NCBI GenBank assembly: GCA_034440615.1
Contig: JAOTOM010001511.1
Span: 1-64,000, forward strand
Direction: 5' to 3'
DNA length: 64,000 bases
From: Ashinkailepas kermadecensis
Lineage: Eukaryota; Arthropoda; Thecostraca; Neolepadidae
The translations under genes and the position numbers were made by a program. Position 1 is the stretch's first letter. Each line of letters opens with the position of its first letter. Below the pieces are notes generated by a model that saw only the letters and a list, made by a program, of their open reading frames with translations, did no database searches and had not been told where the DNA came from. This document shows positions 41,930-53,059 of this stretch, one piece after another.

Positions 41930-43150
41930 TGATGCGTGGTTAGCGTTCGTGCACCGTTCAGTTTGAAAGCTAGAAGGGACGCGCTTCTTAACATCCCGCA
42001 CACCCCACCCCCGAGACGAGATGTGACGATCTCACTCGAGACGGGGTTAATAACCAACAATTATTATGATAATTATAATTATTGCACGGGGTGGTGGAAG
42101 GCCGTGACCTCCTTAATCACGCTGTATGTGGCAGGGAAAACCGTGATTGAATGATGCACAACTGTGAGGACTGCCCTGGTGAAGACGGGGTGATGAACTT
42201 TCTAAGGATTATCCTCACGGACAAATCAGGAGAAGAGAGTGAAAGTGATTCAGCCCCAGGTGATGACATGGATAATGAGATTAGGTAGAGACAGTGGATG
42301 AGTATGCATCAATGTGCACACGTAGAAATAGTTTAGACCAAAGAGGAAAGCGTGTGATATTTGAGCCAGCAAACCGTTAAGCTGACCCGACACCACTGTG
42401 TGGCTAACAAACAAGGTCAGTACTTCACCTACGCAAAGGCTACTGCCAAGGAGGGCGAAGCGATTGTTCAGTGCGATTTCGCTGAAAATTATTCATTTGT
42501 GGTGCAGGATGTAGCTCAAGGCTTCTACTGGGATTCGTCCCTGTGTACGGGGCACCAGTTTGTAGTGTACTGGCGTGAGGACGAGGTACTGTGCCATCAG
42601 AGCTACTGCTGCATTTCTGACGGCACAAAGCACAACACCGATATGGTTCATGCGTTCCTGCAACGGCTCATCCGATAAATTCGGACCGCAGTACCTGACC
42701 TCCAAAAATATTTATTTCAGAGACGGCCGTGCTGCACATTATACGAATAAGCATAACTGCATCAATGTGTGTTACCGTCAGACAGATTTTGGGGTACCCT
42801 GTGAGTAGCATTTTTTTGTCGCATCTCATGGCAAGAGCGCTTACGACGGTATCGGGGACACAGCCAAGCGTGCCGCCGATCAAGAGAGCCTCAAGCGTCC
42901 GCTTAACAACCAGGAACTGACGGAGGAGGACATGTTTGAGTATCTGTCGCACAACCTAGTCAACGGCATCAAGTTCACAGTTGTATCAAAGCAGGAGGCA
43001 ATGAACGTCACGACCCACCTCATCGAGCGCTTCTCGAAAGCCGTCACGGCGAAGGTAACACAGGGGTACCGCAAGTTCGAACCAGTGACCCAAAGAACCG
43101 AAATAGTTCATTAACTGTCTACCGATGCGGGGCGTGTGCTAATGGTAGCT
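41930..43150 (+). mobile_element. Decayed DNA-transposon-like element, plus copy (superfamily unassigned)
   Basis: Homologous in inverted orientation to 45815-46990. It encodes pieces of a protein with IVQCDFAENYSFVVQDVAQG, HQSYCCISDGTKHNTDMVH and, in other frames, the later parts of the same protein. This domain set is familiar from many uncharacterised arthropod and cnidarian ORFs that behave like DDE transposases. The N-terminal part near 41940-42050 is also found at 55040-55215. Confidence 0.55.
42361..43114 (+). pseudogene. Putative DDE transposase-like protein, plus copy, frameshifted
   Basis: The frame at 42361-42678 covers VKLTRHHCVANKQGQYFTY, QCDFAENYSFVVQDVAQG and FVVYWREDEVLCHQSYCC, ending FLQRLIR followed by a stop where the minus copy continues. 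Beyond 42680 the match goes on in shifting frames up to a VTQRTEIVH segment. The acidic residues in DFAEN and SDG are candidate catalytic positions by pattern only. No experimentally known family can be named. At least two frame changes show it is a pseudogene. Confidence 0.5.
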
Positions 43151-44089
43151 GGGTGAAGTGAGACGAGTTAGTGTGCGCTCTGATGCAGATTTTTTATTGA
43201 TATTATCGCCGTGACAGATCAAAAGTCTGAACTGGGATTCTGACATGATATGGGATGATCTGCATATCTGTAGATCATGACATTGCAGTACATTATAATA
43301 CTGTACTGCAACACCATATTGTATTACATCGCATTGCGTAATTATGCTACTTTATTTGATTACACTGATGTAGACAGCTCACGATCCAATTCGATTCATT
43401 TCAGGCCCAACATGTCTCAATGAATGCGTCCGCGCTAAATTTGTTCTCAAACAGTTCGCGTTGAATGCGCTTACTCAGTCAATGACGTTAATCTTTATCT
43501 TTATTAATCTTTCCTTTCCAGAATGTGTGGTTTGAAACACCAGAAAGTTGATATTACAGTGGTTGGCGGAGTTATAAGCAATTCAGTGTTGTCGGTGAAA
43601 TATGATCGTACATTTTTGATATGCTGGCATTGGTGCAGAAATATATTGAATAAGGTGAAAACATTGATGTTTCTTTTCTCCCTACACGTGACGATATAGG
43701 ACTTCACAAATCACCCTTCGTCGCTTCTGCATTTCCAAATAAGCATTGTGACTGTCTCGAAGGTCAAACTAGGTCACTTTATCATAGGTCACAAGTTCGC
43801 GGTTTCAAAAAACGCATGAACAGAAATTTCGAAATTGACGCAAGATGCAGTGGATCATGACGAGATCAACGATATGTAGCTTTGTGCAATTCGTGTTATT
43901 GTTCATTGAGTTCCAGGCCTCCAAAGACTTCCGTGACCACTCAAATATGTCCGAGGCTATAACTCCTTAACCGTTACTCCGATCTTTCTCAAAATTGCAT
44001 AGCAGCTGGAATATAGTGACAAACTTACCCTATACAAGTATTTTCCTTGGAATATGAAGTGTAGGCTGTTATCTTGGCCCCTTCACTTG
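43151..44089. other. Non-coding stretch between transposon-like copies
   Basis: Absent from the minus-strand copy, where a deletion joins the positions equivalent to 43158 and 44843. AT-rich, with TGACCT/AGGTCA words around 43760-43800. No ORF recognised. Confidence 0.4.
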
Positions 44090-44780
44090 TCGATTTGTCG
44101 TGGAATGAGCCACCTACTACAGTTCGGAGGAATTTCTGACATTTCTGTTTAGCCCTTGACCTCACAACGAGTTAGAACACTTGTGCAACACAACACTCAA
44201 TATCAGATGACTAACATTCTCATCCCCTCACGTTCCTCGAACGTCAAAAGTATTGTAATTCAGTAGCATGCCGTTCTAAACACATCATAACAGGCCACAA
44301 TAAACTAGCATAAAAATAACCATGCATGTCTAATTTAGAACGGATATGTAAAGTTTTCGTGCCAAAATACAATGTTTCTGTTTTACTACGAAATATAAAA
44401 TATCGAGCTTCATTTCTGCACTTTTCAAATCGCAATGTGACTGTCCCGAATGTTAAATTAGGTCATGTGACTTTAAGTCACGATGTCACGATTTCAAAAA
44501 ACCCGTAAGCGAAAATTCAGCAATGACCAAAATATGCAATGGATTGCTGTGAGTTCACCGATATATGCTTTTGCATAATTCGGATTGTTCTTCATTGTGT
44601 TAAGAACCTCAAAATACACCATTGTAAGGTGGAATCTCAGAAATGTTAGAGGCATAGTTCCTTGACCATTGACCTGATCTTTCTAAAATGGCACAGCTGG
44701 GTTCAGTGCGTCAGATAACCACACACAATGATATTAATCAAAATATAAAATATTGGGTGTTATGCTCTTGTCGATTTGTT
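44090..44780 (+). repeat. Dispersed direct repeat, unit 1
   Basis: Matches 47450-48110 in the same orientation over about 700 bases with roughly 80-85% apparent similarity. Shared anchors include GAGTTAGAACACTTGTGCAA, AGATGACTAACATT and GGTCA(C/T)GTGACnTnAnGTCACG. Confidence 0.7.
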
Positions 44781-44807
44781 GTGGATAGGCCTGCTTTAGA
44801 TTCCGCC

Positions 44808-44948
44808 ATGTCGAAACAAAAAGTTGACATTATGATACCATATGTACGTGAAAGCTGTGAACAGCCACCAAGTTTCGTGGAGCTACTCCGAATAGCAATT
44901 GAGATTGAAAAGCATGAAGAAGGGAGTGGGACTGAATCAGCATCATAA
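44808..44948 (+). pseudogene. Short unrecognised ORF, partly inside the inverted repeat
   Basis: Begins MSKQKVDIMIPYVRESCEQ and continues PPSFVELLRIAIEIEKHEEG, ending at TAA. It has helix-forming, acidic character and no recognised domain. Its last two thirds lie in the left arm of the inverted repeat, and the mirror copy lacks the ATG part. Possibly a fragment of the neighbouring transposon's second protein. Confidence 0.25.
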
Positions 44949-45808
44949 AGAATCAGGGTAAGACTAGGCAAAGTACATGCTTTCGTTAGCACGGGAGAAA
45001 TATGGGAAATATTGATTGCAGTGCACACTCGAAGATGGGTGTTTTGAGCTGCAATGAATCTTGCGCACCGTGCATGCGATGCATGGGATCCCCAGGAATG
45101 AAATGGAATAGCGCAGTGGACCAAGTTAATTAGCACATATCTGTACATCTTAACATGTCCATCCTTGTACAGAAAACTACTGAAACATACCATCCATTAT
45201 AGGTGAATGAGGCTAGTTTCTCATAGCATTGCCCGCTCTTTCTGAACAGCACTGGTTTTGGTGTTGCAAGTGGGAAATAATGGTGGAAATAAAGTGGGAA
45301 ATAATGGGGCATGAAACGTGTGTAATATCAACAGCAATAATACAAGAAATCGTACATACATATTCCACCATTATTTCCCACTTGCAACACCAAAACCAGT
45401 GCTGTTCAGAAAGAGCGGGCAATGCTATGAGAAACTAGCCTCATTCACCTATAATGGATGGTATGTTTCAGTAGTTTTCTGTACAAGGATGGACATGTTA
45501 AGATGTACAGATATGTGCTAATTAACTTGGTCCACTGCGCTATTCCATTTCATTCCTGGGGATCCCATGCATCGCATGCACGGTGCGCAAGATTCATTGC
45601 AGCTCAAAACACCCATCTTCGAGTGTGCACTACAATCAATATTTCCCATATTTCTCCCGTGCTAACGAAAGCATGTACTTTGCCTAGTCTTACCCTGATT
45701 CTTTATGATGCTGATTCAGTCCCACTCCCTTCTTCATGCTTTTCAATCTCAATTGCTATTCGGAGTAGCTCCACGAAACTTGGTGGCTGTTCACAGCTTT
45801 CACGTACA
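44843..45808. repeat. Nearly perfect inverted repeat, 446-bp arms
   Basis: 44843-45288 and 45363-45808 are reverse complements with only one mismatch noticed by eye, separated by 74 bases. Either strand would fold into a long hairpin. Both arms can encode the same peptides, so small ORFs there come in mirror pairs. The surrounding copies are far more diverged than these arms. Confidence 0.88.
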
Positions 45809-45814
45809 CCTAAC

Positions 45815-46598
45815 TTCCATTAACATACGCCCCGCATCGGTAGGCAGTTCATGAACTATTACGGTGCTGTGGGTCACTGGTGTGAACTTGTGGTATCCCT
45901 GTGTTCCTCTTACCGTGATGGCTTTCGGGAAGCGCTCGGTGAGGTGGGTCGTGACGTCCAATGCCTCCTGCTTTGATATAAATATGAATTTGATGCAGCT
46001 GGCTAGCTTGTGCGACAGATACTGAAACATGTTCTCCGCCGTCAGTGTCTGGTTGTTAAGAGAGCGCTTGAGGATCTCTTGAGCCGCGGCACGCTTGGCT
46101 GTGCCCCGATGCCGTCGCAAGCGTACATGCCATGCGATGTGACAAAAAAGCCACTCACAGGGTACCCCAAAATCTGCCTGTTGGTAACACGCATTAACGA
46201 AGTCATGTATATTCGTATACTGTCGTCTGTGAAGTACATATTTTTGGAGGTTAGGTACTGCGGTCCGAATTTCTGGTATAAGCCGTTGCAGGAACGCATG
46301 CACCATGGCAGTTTTGTGCTTTGTGCTGTCAGAGATACAGTAGTAGCTCTGATGACACAGTAAATCGTCCCCACGCCAGTACACTACAAACGGCTGCCCC
46401 GTACACGGGGATGAATCCCAGTGGAAGCCTTAAGCTACATCCTGCACCACAAATGAATAATTTTCTGCGAAATCGTACTAGGGTAATCACTTCGACCTCC
46501 TTGGCAATAGCCTTTGTGTAGATGAAGTGCTGGCCTTGTTTGTCAGCCACAAAGTGGTGCTTGATCAGCTTCACGGTTTGCGGGCTGAAATATCGCAT
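45815..46598 (-). pseudogene. Putative DDE transposase-like protein, minus copy, frameshifted
   Basis: Frames give VKLIKHHFVADKQGQHFIYTK; HQSYYCISDSTKHKTAMVH; IHDFVNACYQQADFGVPCEW; and, in another frame, GFFVTSHGMYACDGIGAQ. The final block ends YLSHKLASCIKFIFISKQEA and KFTPVTHSTVIVHELP. The order DFAEN-like, SDG/SDS, NACYQQADFG, TSHGxxACDGIGG is characteristic of a widespread uncharacterised transposase-like protein. One frame spans 194 residues, but the N-terminal and SHG motifs are in other frames. Confidence 0.5.
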
Positions 46599-46990
46599 GC
46601 TTCCCTCTTTGGTCTAAACTATTTCTGCGAGTGTACAGCGATACGCGCTCATCCACTGTTCGTACCTAATATAATTATCCATGTCTCATCTGGGGCTAAA
46701 TCACCTTCACTCTCTTTTCCTGATTTGTCCGCGAGGAGAATCCTTAGAAAGTTCATCACCCCGTCTTCACCGGGGCCGTCCTCACAGTTGTGCATCATGC
46801 AATCACGGTTTTCAATGTGCCACATACACATACATGCCAAATACAGTGTGATCGAGGAGGTTACGGTATTTGAGACCGAGAAGGCCAAGAGCGGATATGA
46901 GCAATTTTGGGTTTTGATGATAAGTGCACATGCACACCGAGTACGTCCCACTGCTGCCTGCCAAGACGTAATGCTTCGAATGAAGGGCAG
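45815..46990 (-). mobile_element. Decayed DNA-transposon-like element, minus copy
   Basis: Inverted counterpart of 41930-43150. The outermost similarity reaches the ACCGTGATTG-type sequence near 46800 and beyond to about 46870. Compared with the plus copy, about 1.7 kb between the coding part and the inverted-repeat arm is deleted, with a short GTG/TG microhomology at the junction (45808-45815). Confidence 0.55.
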
Positions 46991-47449
46991 CAAAAGTTAA
47001 GAAGCCGGTGCGAGGGTTTTCAGAGTTTCGCTTGTATATATCATGTATCTCACACAAATTTTCCAAAGCAAGCCTTTTCTGAACTCTAATTTTGGTTCCA
47101 TCAATCTATCGCACCGTGTCACAGTCGGTCTTGTCGAGACACATTCGGCTGATCTGATCCGACTCATAAAATAGCTTTACATTCACCTCGACTGTCCGAC
47201 ACCATTAGAAATGTCCTCGCTTCACAGGCAGCATGTTCAGCAAGAGTGAGCATTGAGCACTGGGCACGCAAACACGGTGCCACCCCTTATTTGTGCCCTT
47301 TCTGAAATTTCACTACATTCATTGATTTATATTTTTGCGATGTAAGAAATGGTTGTGCAAGTGGTTTCTCGGTTATCGGAATGTGATTTTTATATTTTGG
47401 ATGCTTTTCTCTCCTTGTAATTCATGGTAAGGTATAACTCATAAATCAT
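46991..47449. other. Non-coding stretch, nothing recognised
   Basis: AT-rich with no recognised gene or repeat unit other than proximity to the dispersed repeat that follows. Confidence 0.35.
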
Positions 47450-48130
47450 CTACTACCACAATTTGGAGAAGTTTCTGCCATTCTGTTTAACCTTTGAACT
47501 CACGAGTTAGAACACTTGTGCAACACAGCATTCAAGATCAGATGACTAACATTATCATCCCATCACGTGTCTCGAACGCCAAAAGCCTTGTATTTCAGTA
47601 ATATACCGTTCTAAATACATATTCATATAGGTCACTTTAAACTAGCGCAAAAACAACCATGCATGCCTAATTTGGAACGGATATGTAGAGCTTGAAGAGC
47701 AAAACCCTATTTTTTACTTTTTGCTTCGGAAGATTCTATCGTACTTCATTTCTGCACTTCTTGAAATCGCATTGTGATTGTTCCGAAAGGTAAAATAGGT
47801 CACGTGACCTCAGGTCACGATGTCACGATTTCAAATATCCCGTAAACGAAAATTTTAAAATAGCCAAAAGATACAGTGGGTAATTGTGAGTTCACCGATA
47901 TATACCGTTACACAATTCAGATTGTTATTCATTGAATTAAAGACCTGAAAAGACACCCTTGTTAGGTGACAACTCAAAAATTCCCGAGGCTATAACTCCT
48001 TGACCATTGACCTGATCTTTCTTTAAAAAAATGGCACAGCTAGATTCGTCGCATCAGATAACCCCACACAAATATTTTCATCAAAATATAAAATATTTAG
48101 TGTTGTTATGGCCGTTTCAATTGTCGATGT
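47450..48130 (+). repeat. Dispersed direct repeat, unit 2
   Basis: Second unit of the 44090-44780 repeat. The pair brackets the inverted transposon copies and 446-bp hairpin, so it may belong to the same larger element family. Confidence 0.7.
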
Positions 48131-48271
48131 GACGTGGAACTTCCCATTCCATATGGCGGTCTTGGCCAATTTCATTCAGTTTGGTTTAAAGAGCACACTC
48201 AAGAAGAAATTGAATGGATTTCACATGGACGTATTGTGACATACTGGTGCAAAACACTATTCCTTTCTTCG

Positions 48272-48544
48272 ATTGAAAGTAAAATAAGGTGAAACGTTTT
48301 GTCCCACATTGACAAGGAATGCTGTGCTTTTAATAAAAATTAGATATATTAGATCTCAAACTTTTCGATCATGGATCATTTTCAAGAGTAACTCTTGAAG
48401 GTTACTCCGGAAGGCCCACCTAGGTTACTCTTGAAAATGATCCATGATCGAAAAGTTTGAGATCTAATGTATCTAATTTTTATTAAAAGCACAGCATTCC
48501 TTGTCAATGTGGGTCAAAACGTTTCACCTTATTTTACTTTCAAT
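48272..48544. repeat. Inverted repeat, 121-bp arms
   Basis: 48272-48392 and 48424-48544 are near-exact reverse complements, with two or three mismatches. The 31-base spacer contains another GTTACT, so GTTACTC occurs repeatedly around the tip. A strong hairpin, non-coding. Confidence 0.85.
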
Positions 48545-49159
48545 CATGGGAAGCAAGGAAATCGTCCATTTCTTCTCACAATTAAATGAATTTCTCTCTT
48601 CGTTCCTGTTGTGATTTCAATTCAGGTTGGTTATGTTAAGTACGTTCTGTCGTGATCCCTCTGCCTTCCCCGCCGATCCTCGATCCCTCTGGCAGCGATA
48701 TTGACATGCAGATCCCGAGACCTCCGCCTCCGGTTTACAGTTATGTGCCGTTGCGGTTGGTTCCAGGTCAGGAATCTACCATAGTTATCAGCCTAATATA
48801 TCCACCAATGAATTTACCAAAGCCGCTCAGGCAATCATCTGACAGTCTTTCTTAATACAATGCCATAAATATCCGCGTTTCGTGCCTATTAAACCACTCG
48901 TTATATCCGGCTATGCCTAGCCGTCACAGTCGGAACGCAGACATGAGTTCATGAAATACATAGCCAATCGGCGTCTAGCGGATCGACCCTTGAAATCGAT
49001 TAATTAATCTCCGTGTTTATCTAACTATGCAGTTCCTAGTGGTTAAAACAGTTGTCCTCATGGTTTTTATCGTTTTATCGACCCCATAGAACTATACATG
49101 CAGGTTTCCAAACAGAGTCTCCTACTTCATTCATCAGTAGCACGGGACATCAGAAAAAG
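48545..49159. other. Non-coding stretch; weak exon-like ORF
   Basis: 48652-48855 is an open frame with Pro-rich IPRPPPPVYSYVPLRLVPG followed by a possible GTCAGG donor. No family match is recognised, and I would not call it a gene. Confidence 0.25.
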
Positions 49160-49370
49160 TTATTGACTGGATTGGAACATTGCTAAGGGGAATGAAACAA
49201 AAGTTAGTATGCAATGGATATCAAACGGAATGAAAGAATTCTGATTGGTGTGCCACATGGCTCTGTTCTAGATCCTCTTCTATTTATAATCTTCGTGAAC
49301 AATATTGAAGTTGGGCTGAGGAATAGGCTGCTCAAATTTGCTCATCATATCAAACTGGTAACAATGGCTA
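49160..49370 (+). pseudogene. CR1/L2-like LINE RT fragment
   Basis: Encodes IGVPHGSVLDPLLFIIFVNNIEV and LLKFAHHIKLV, the counterpart of SGVPQGSVLGLLLFIIFVNN and FKFADDIKLV in the LINE at 52255-54980. The catalytic Asp-Asp has become His-His, and the glutamine of PQG is His. It is truncated on both sides. Confidence 0.75.
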
Positions 49371-49497
49371 CGCGGCCGGTCCTCTGCATGAAACCGGCCG
49401 GTCGGTCGGTCTGCTAGTTCGCGGCCTTGTTGCGGCCAATCGGCCGGCCGACTAGCTCGCGGCCTTTTTGCGGCCAGCCGGCCGGCCGGCCAGAAAC
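49371..49497 (+). repeat. CGGCCG-rich tandem repeat, ~2.3 units
   Basis: Two units of about 40-45 bases, each with a CGGCCGGnCGG stretch, CTAG, TCGCGGCCTT and TTGCGGCCA, followed by a partial CGGCCGGCCGGCC. Abruptly GC-rich next to the AT-rich LINE fragment. Confidence 0.7.
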
Positions 49498-49740
49498 GCT
49501 TCCCCGGTGCGCTTATCGGTGGGGTGTGGGTTTTCAGCGATAGGTAACACACATGCCAAATCGGACGCACCGGGGTGTGCGATGGAGAAGGCAGGCTTCA
49601 GCAGGGGAAGGGCTGGACGGAACGATGATGTGCACATCACGCTACGTTTGCCACTGCCTCCTGTTGACAGAAAACGGAGACACAGCCGCACGATTTCACC
49701 GCCAGTACTTCGCTGGCTCATCTAGCGGACAACTGGGGAA

Positions 49741-49860
49741 CTATTTTGGACGTTGTGAACTTTGGACGTTATGAACCTCGGACGTTATGAACACTCTCTC
49801 TGAAGCCAGTTTTGGACGTTGTGATCCTTGGACGTTATGAACTTTGGTACTAAATGAACC
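49741..49860. repeat. 15-bp repeat TTGGACGTTATGAAC
   Basis: Five to six imperfect units (TTTGGACGTTGTGAAC, TTGGACGTTATGAAC, CTCGGACGTTATGAAC and similar), some separated by spacer. The reverse strand reads them in frame with the integrase fragment as VHNVQ-type repeats. Confidence 0.65.
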
Positions 49861-49867
49861 CTGGATT

Positions 49868-50690
49868 TTATGATATGGCTCTCCATTCGTGGTGTGTTGC
49901 GCAACTCGAGCAGGCCGTGCGCAAACCGCGTTTGTGTTGAGGTCGCCGCCCACCATTGTCTTCATGACGAGCCTCCTCGCCGCCTTCACCGCGGCTTCCG
50001 CGTGTCCATTGGACTGTGGAAAGTGTGGCGTGGAGATCTGATGCCCCACACCACACCTTTGGAGAAAATTCCGAGTGCGCCGAGCTGCGAATTGAGGACC
50101 ACCGTCCGTGCGCAGAACGCAGGGCGCGCCCATGCTAGTGAACAGACCTCGCAGCTGTGACACGAGGTCTCGGGCGGTCACTTCCCCAGTGACGTGGGAC
50201 ACGAACGGCCAGCCAGATAGTCTGTTGACGTACATGAAATAAGTACGTCCAGCCCGGTAAAAATAGTCGGCTGATACCGCCTGGAATACTCGGGTGGGCG
50301 TCTTCTCAGATATCATTGGCTCTTTTTGCTGGCTCGGGAGATGCGTCTGAAACGCACCGCAGGCACCGAAGACGTTAGCGATGTCCTGATCCATTCCCGG
50401 CCAGTAGACTACTTGTCGAGCGCGCCTCTTCGTCCGGTCCACCCTTTGATGACTGGCGTGGATTCCCCGCAGTGTCTCTTGCCGGAGACCTCTGGGTACG
50501 ACCAGTCGTTGTCCGCAGACAATCAGGCCGCCGTCCACCGTCAGACGATCTCGGACACCCCAGTAGCAAGGGGTCCAGCTGGGATTTGTGTTCTGGAAAT
50601 CCAGCTAGGACCACTTCCTTCAGCGCGATGCACTCTGGATCGCTGTCAGCAGCTGACTGGACATTCTTCAGCGTTGAATCTTCGAATGGA
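49868..50690 (-). pseudogene. Ty3/Gypsy-type integrase fragment
   Basis: Coding strand is reverse. The zinc region reads IHASHQRVDRTKRRARQVVYWPGMD...VFGACGAF, with the His pair intact but the second Cys of the usual Cys-X2-Cys replaced by Phe. The catalytic core shows the three acidic positions in VSADYFYRAG, VLRTDGGPQFAA and FPQSNGHAEAAVKAA. Upstream, in another frame, EVVLAGFPEHKSQLDP represents the RNase H-integrase linker, so one frameshift lies near 50520-50540. No LTR was found. Integrase inserts retroelement DNA into the genome. This is an isolated dead fragment. Confidence 0.8.
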
Positions 50691-50993
50691 GACGTAAAAG
50701 GAAAGCGAAATCAACCGTGACTCCAACATGTTTGTCTATCCATTTTGTCACAATTCTGGGTTTTCCATTAAAAAATATAATGAGTAGAGCGCACTGAGAT
50801 ACATACATTGTTTTAAGTAAACGTGGCTGCATAAAAATTGCTTACTTTGTTTAGAATCTCCGATTTTAGCTCTAATCGGTAAATATGTCAAGTAAATATG
50901 TCATGAAAAAGCGCAAAATAAAAAAAAAATGCTCACCTGGTGCATTTTGTTGCGTCTTTAAGCATATCTAAACGCCGAAAGCTTCCTTGAAAT

Positions 50994-51863
50994 ATCTTTA
51001 CCCGTTAAAACGTGACGTCTGGTTCAACCTTTTTGGGGGTGACGTCACTTGACCTTGAATAACTCGATGACCGTGGATGACCTGACCTCAAAATATTCAC
51101 ACAACATGTCAAATTGACGTGCGGGATTAGGAGGGAAGGTGCGTAAATTTATCCGAGCGTTGCATGGCAAAACTCGAACAGAGGTGCACAAATTGCCAAC
51201 GCTGTCTTCGACACGGAAATGAGTCATTTCAGCTGTCTCGCTTGCAATGTCTAGCCCTCGCCGAAAGATTACAAAATTAATATGGTGCGCTACGATTGAA
51301 ACATATCCTCCAGCTTTGTCGTTTCACTGGGTACACGATGCCTAAGGGCCTGTCTCGTAAGATAAGGACGATCAAATGGGGCCATCTCACGAGACAGCCC
51401 GTTTAGGAGTCGATGGCCAGAATGTGCAGCGCGGACAGTGAGGCTCAAATGAAAGAATGAAATTATGTTAGTATTAAAATTAAAGTTAAAATGTATTTGT
51501 ATATATAAATTTAACCTTAACATTTAATAGTACATGAACCTGTCAGGTGCGATACATGAACACAGTTAAGAGCAAAGTTGCGAATGTTGTAGCTTCTGCT
51601 CATTGGTATCTGCGGATATTTTTTGGCACTTATCAACCCTTGGGGGAGGGCATTTTTCGCCCCAAATCTAAGGTTTTCTGGGGATACTGGAAAAAACGGC
51701 GCACGGCATCGCGCCTAAATTTGGCGTACCCTTTGCCACATCATTTTGACATGTTGTGTGAACATTTTGAGGTCAGGTCATCTATGGTCAACAAGTTAGT
51801 CAGGGTCAAATGAGGTCAACTCAAAAACGCTTAGCTAGTCGTCACGCTTCAACGGATAAAGAA
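50994..51863. repeat. Foldback repeat, ~120-bp imperfect arms
   Basis: 50994-51115 and 51742-51863 are imperfect reverse complements. Anchors are ATCTTTACCCGTTAAAACGTGAC against GTCACGCTTCAACGGATAAAG, and ACAACATGTCAAA against TTTTGACATGTTGT. Arms contain TGACCT/AGGTCA words. The interior (51116-51741) shows no gene, although GTCTCGTAAGAT...ATCTCACGAGACAG at about 51353-51397 forms a smaller hairpin. Confidence 0.65.
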
Positions 51864-52254
51864 AGACATTTGAATAAAACGTTGAGGGTTTGCTTATCTG
51901 TAGGGTTGCAACAAAACGAACCAAAGGATTTTTTTATATTTTTCTCCTTTTTTGATGACTTACTAGTTATACATACTTACTTCTTAAGGATAAAATCGAA
52001 GATTCTGGCACTTTTGAAACAAAAAGTAAGCACATTTTTAGGGACAGTTGACTTAAAGCAACGTTTCTCGGCTCAATCTATCCATTAGAAAAGAAAAAGT
52101 CAAGAAAATTGAAAACTCAAATTTTGAACATATAAAAAATGAAATGTTGAGATGCGGGGGAGGGAAATTTTGAAGTTATAATCAATTTTTTCTTCCTTTC
52201 CTTATTCCAACTATTTTTTTAATTCTCCCTAAAATGAAGTGTAGGAACCAATAA
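51864..52254. other. AT-rich non-coding stretch
   Basis: No recognised feature. It may contain the decayed endonuclease part of the following LINE. Confidence 0.3.
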
Positions 52255-52439
52255 AACATTGATTCCAAATTTTGCTCAAGGGAATTACAATGAGTTCGGG
52301 ATCTTCCTGAAATAAATTCATTGGGAAGACTTATTGAAGAGTTTTATTGATGCTTATGAAATGTGGAAAATCATAAAAGATAAACTATTTCAAGGTCAGA
52401 ATAGGTTAATACCCAATAGGCAAATTAGATTTGCCAGGG

Positions 52440-53036
52440 TTAGTACCCTTCATGGCTGACCAGGGAAGTAAAGCATTTACTGGAGTCAAAGAAACAGGCA
52501 TTCAAGAAACTAAAAGATGCTAACTCTGAGGTAAACCTTGAATCATATAAAATAGCTAGAAATAAAGTTAGGAGGTGTGTTAGGGCATATAAAAGACTGA
52601 CTGAAATCAAAAATGTTCCGCAGGTAATGCTAAGAGAGTCTTTAGCTTCTACAAATGTGAGGTTAATACGTGTTGTGTAGGGCAACTGGAGGTAGATGGG
52701 GAAATGGTGTTTGATGATTGTGATATTGTGGAATCCCTAAGCAAGCAATTCTCATCAGTCTTTACTAAAGATAATTATGGTACAATAGAAACAACTGAAA
52801 GTTATGCCATGACAGGTGATAGGCTGGAGGATCTTACAATAACTACAGAAGCTGTAGAAAAGCAGCTGCAGCATATAAAACCTAATAAAGCTTCTGAGCC
52901 AGATGATATACATGCTAGGATCTTAGTAGAGTGTGCTAAAGCTTTAGCAGTTCCCCGAGGTATAATTTTCAGGCGGTCTATGGAATATTCTGAAGTACAT
53001 GAAGATTGGACAAATACAAACGTAGTACCAATTTAA
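52440..53036 (+). pseudogene. LINE linker and first RT motifs
   Basis: The linker helix VRRCVRAYKRLTEIKNVP is in one frame. After a break near 52680 a second frame encodes EVDGEMVFDDCDIVESLSKQF, EKQLQHIKPNKASEPDDIHA and LVECAKALAVPRGIIFRRS, the first RT blocks (usually K..ASGPDDI). It stops at TAA 53034-53036, just before GNYRPVSLTSIVCKVLE, which continues in frame after the stop. Confidence 0.75.
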
Positions 53037-53059
53037 CAAAAAAAAGGAAGTATGAAGTG

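Noticed and set aside
45213..45438. Pair of identical short proteins on both strands
   Set aside because: They are mirror images created by the 446-bp inverted repeat, not genes.
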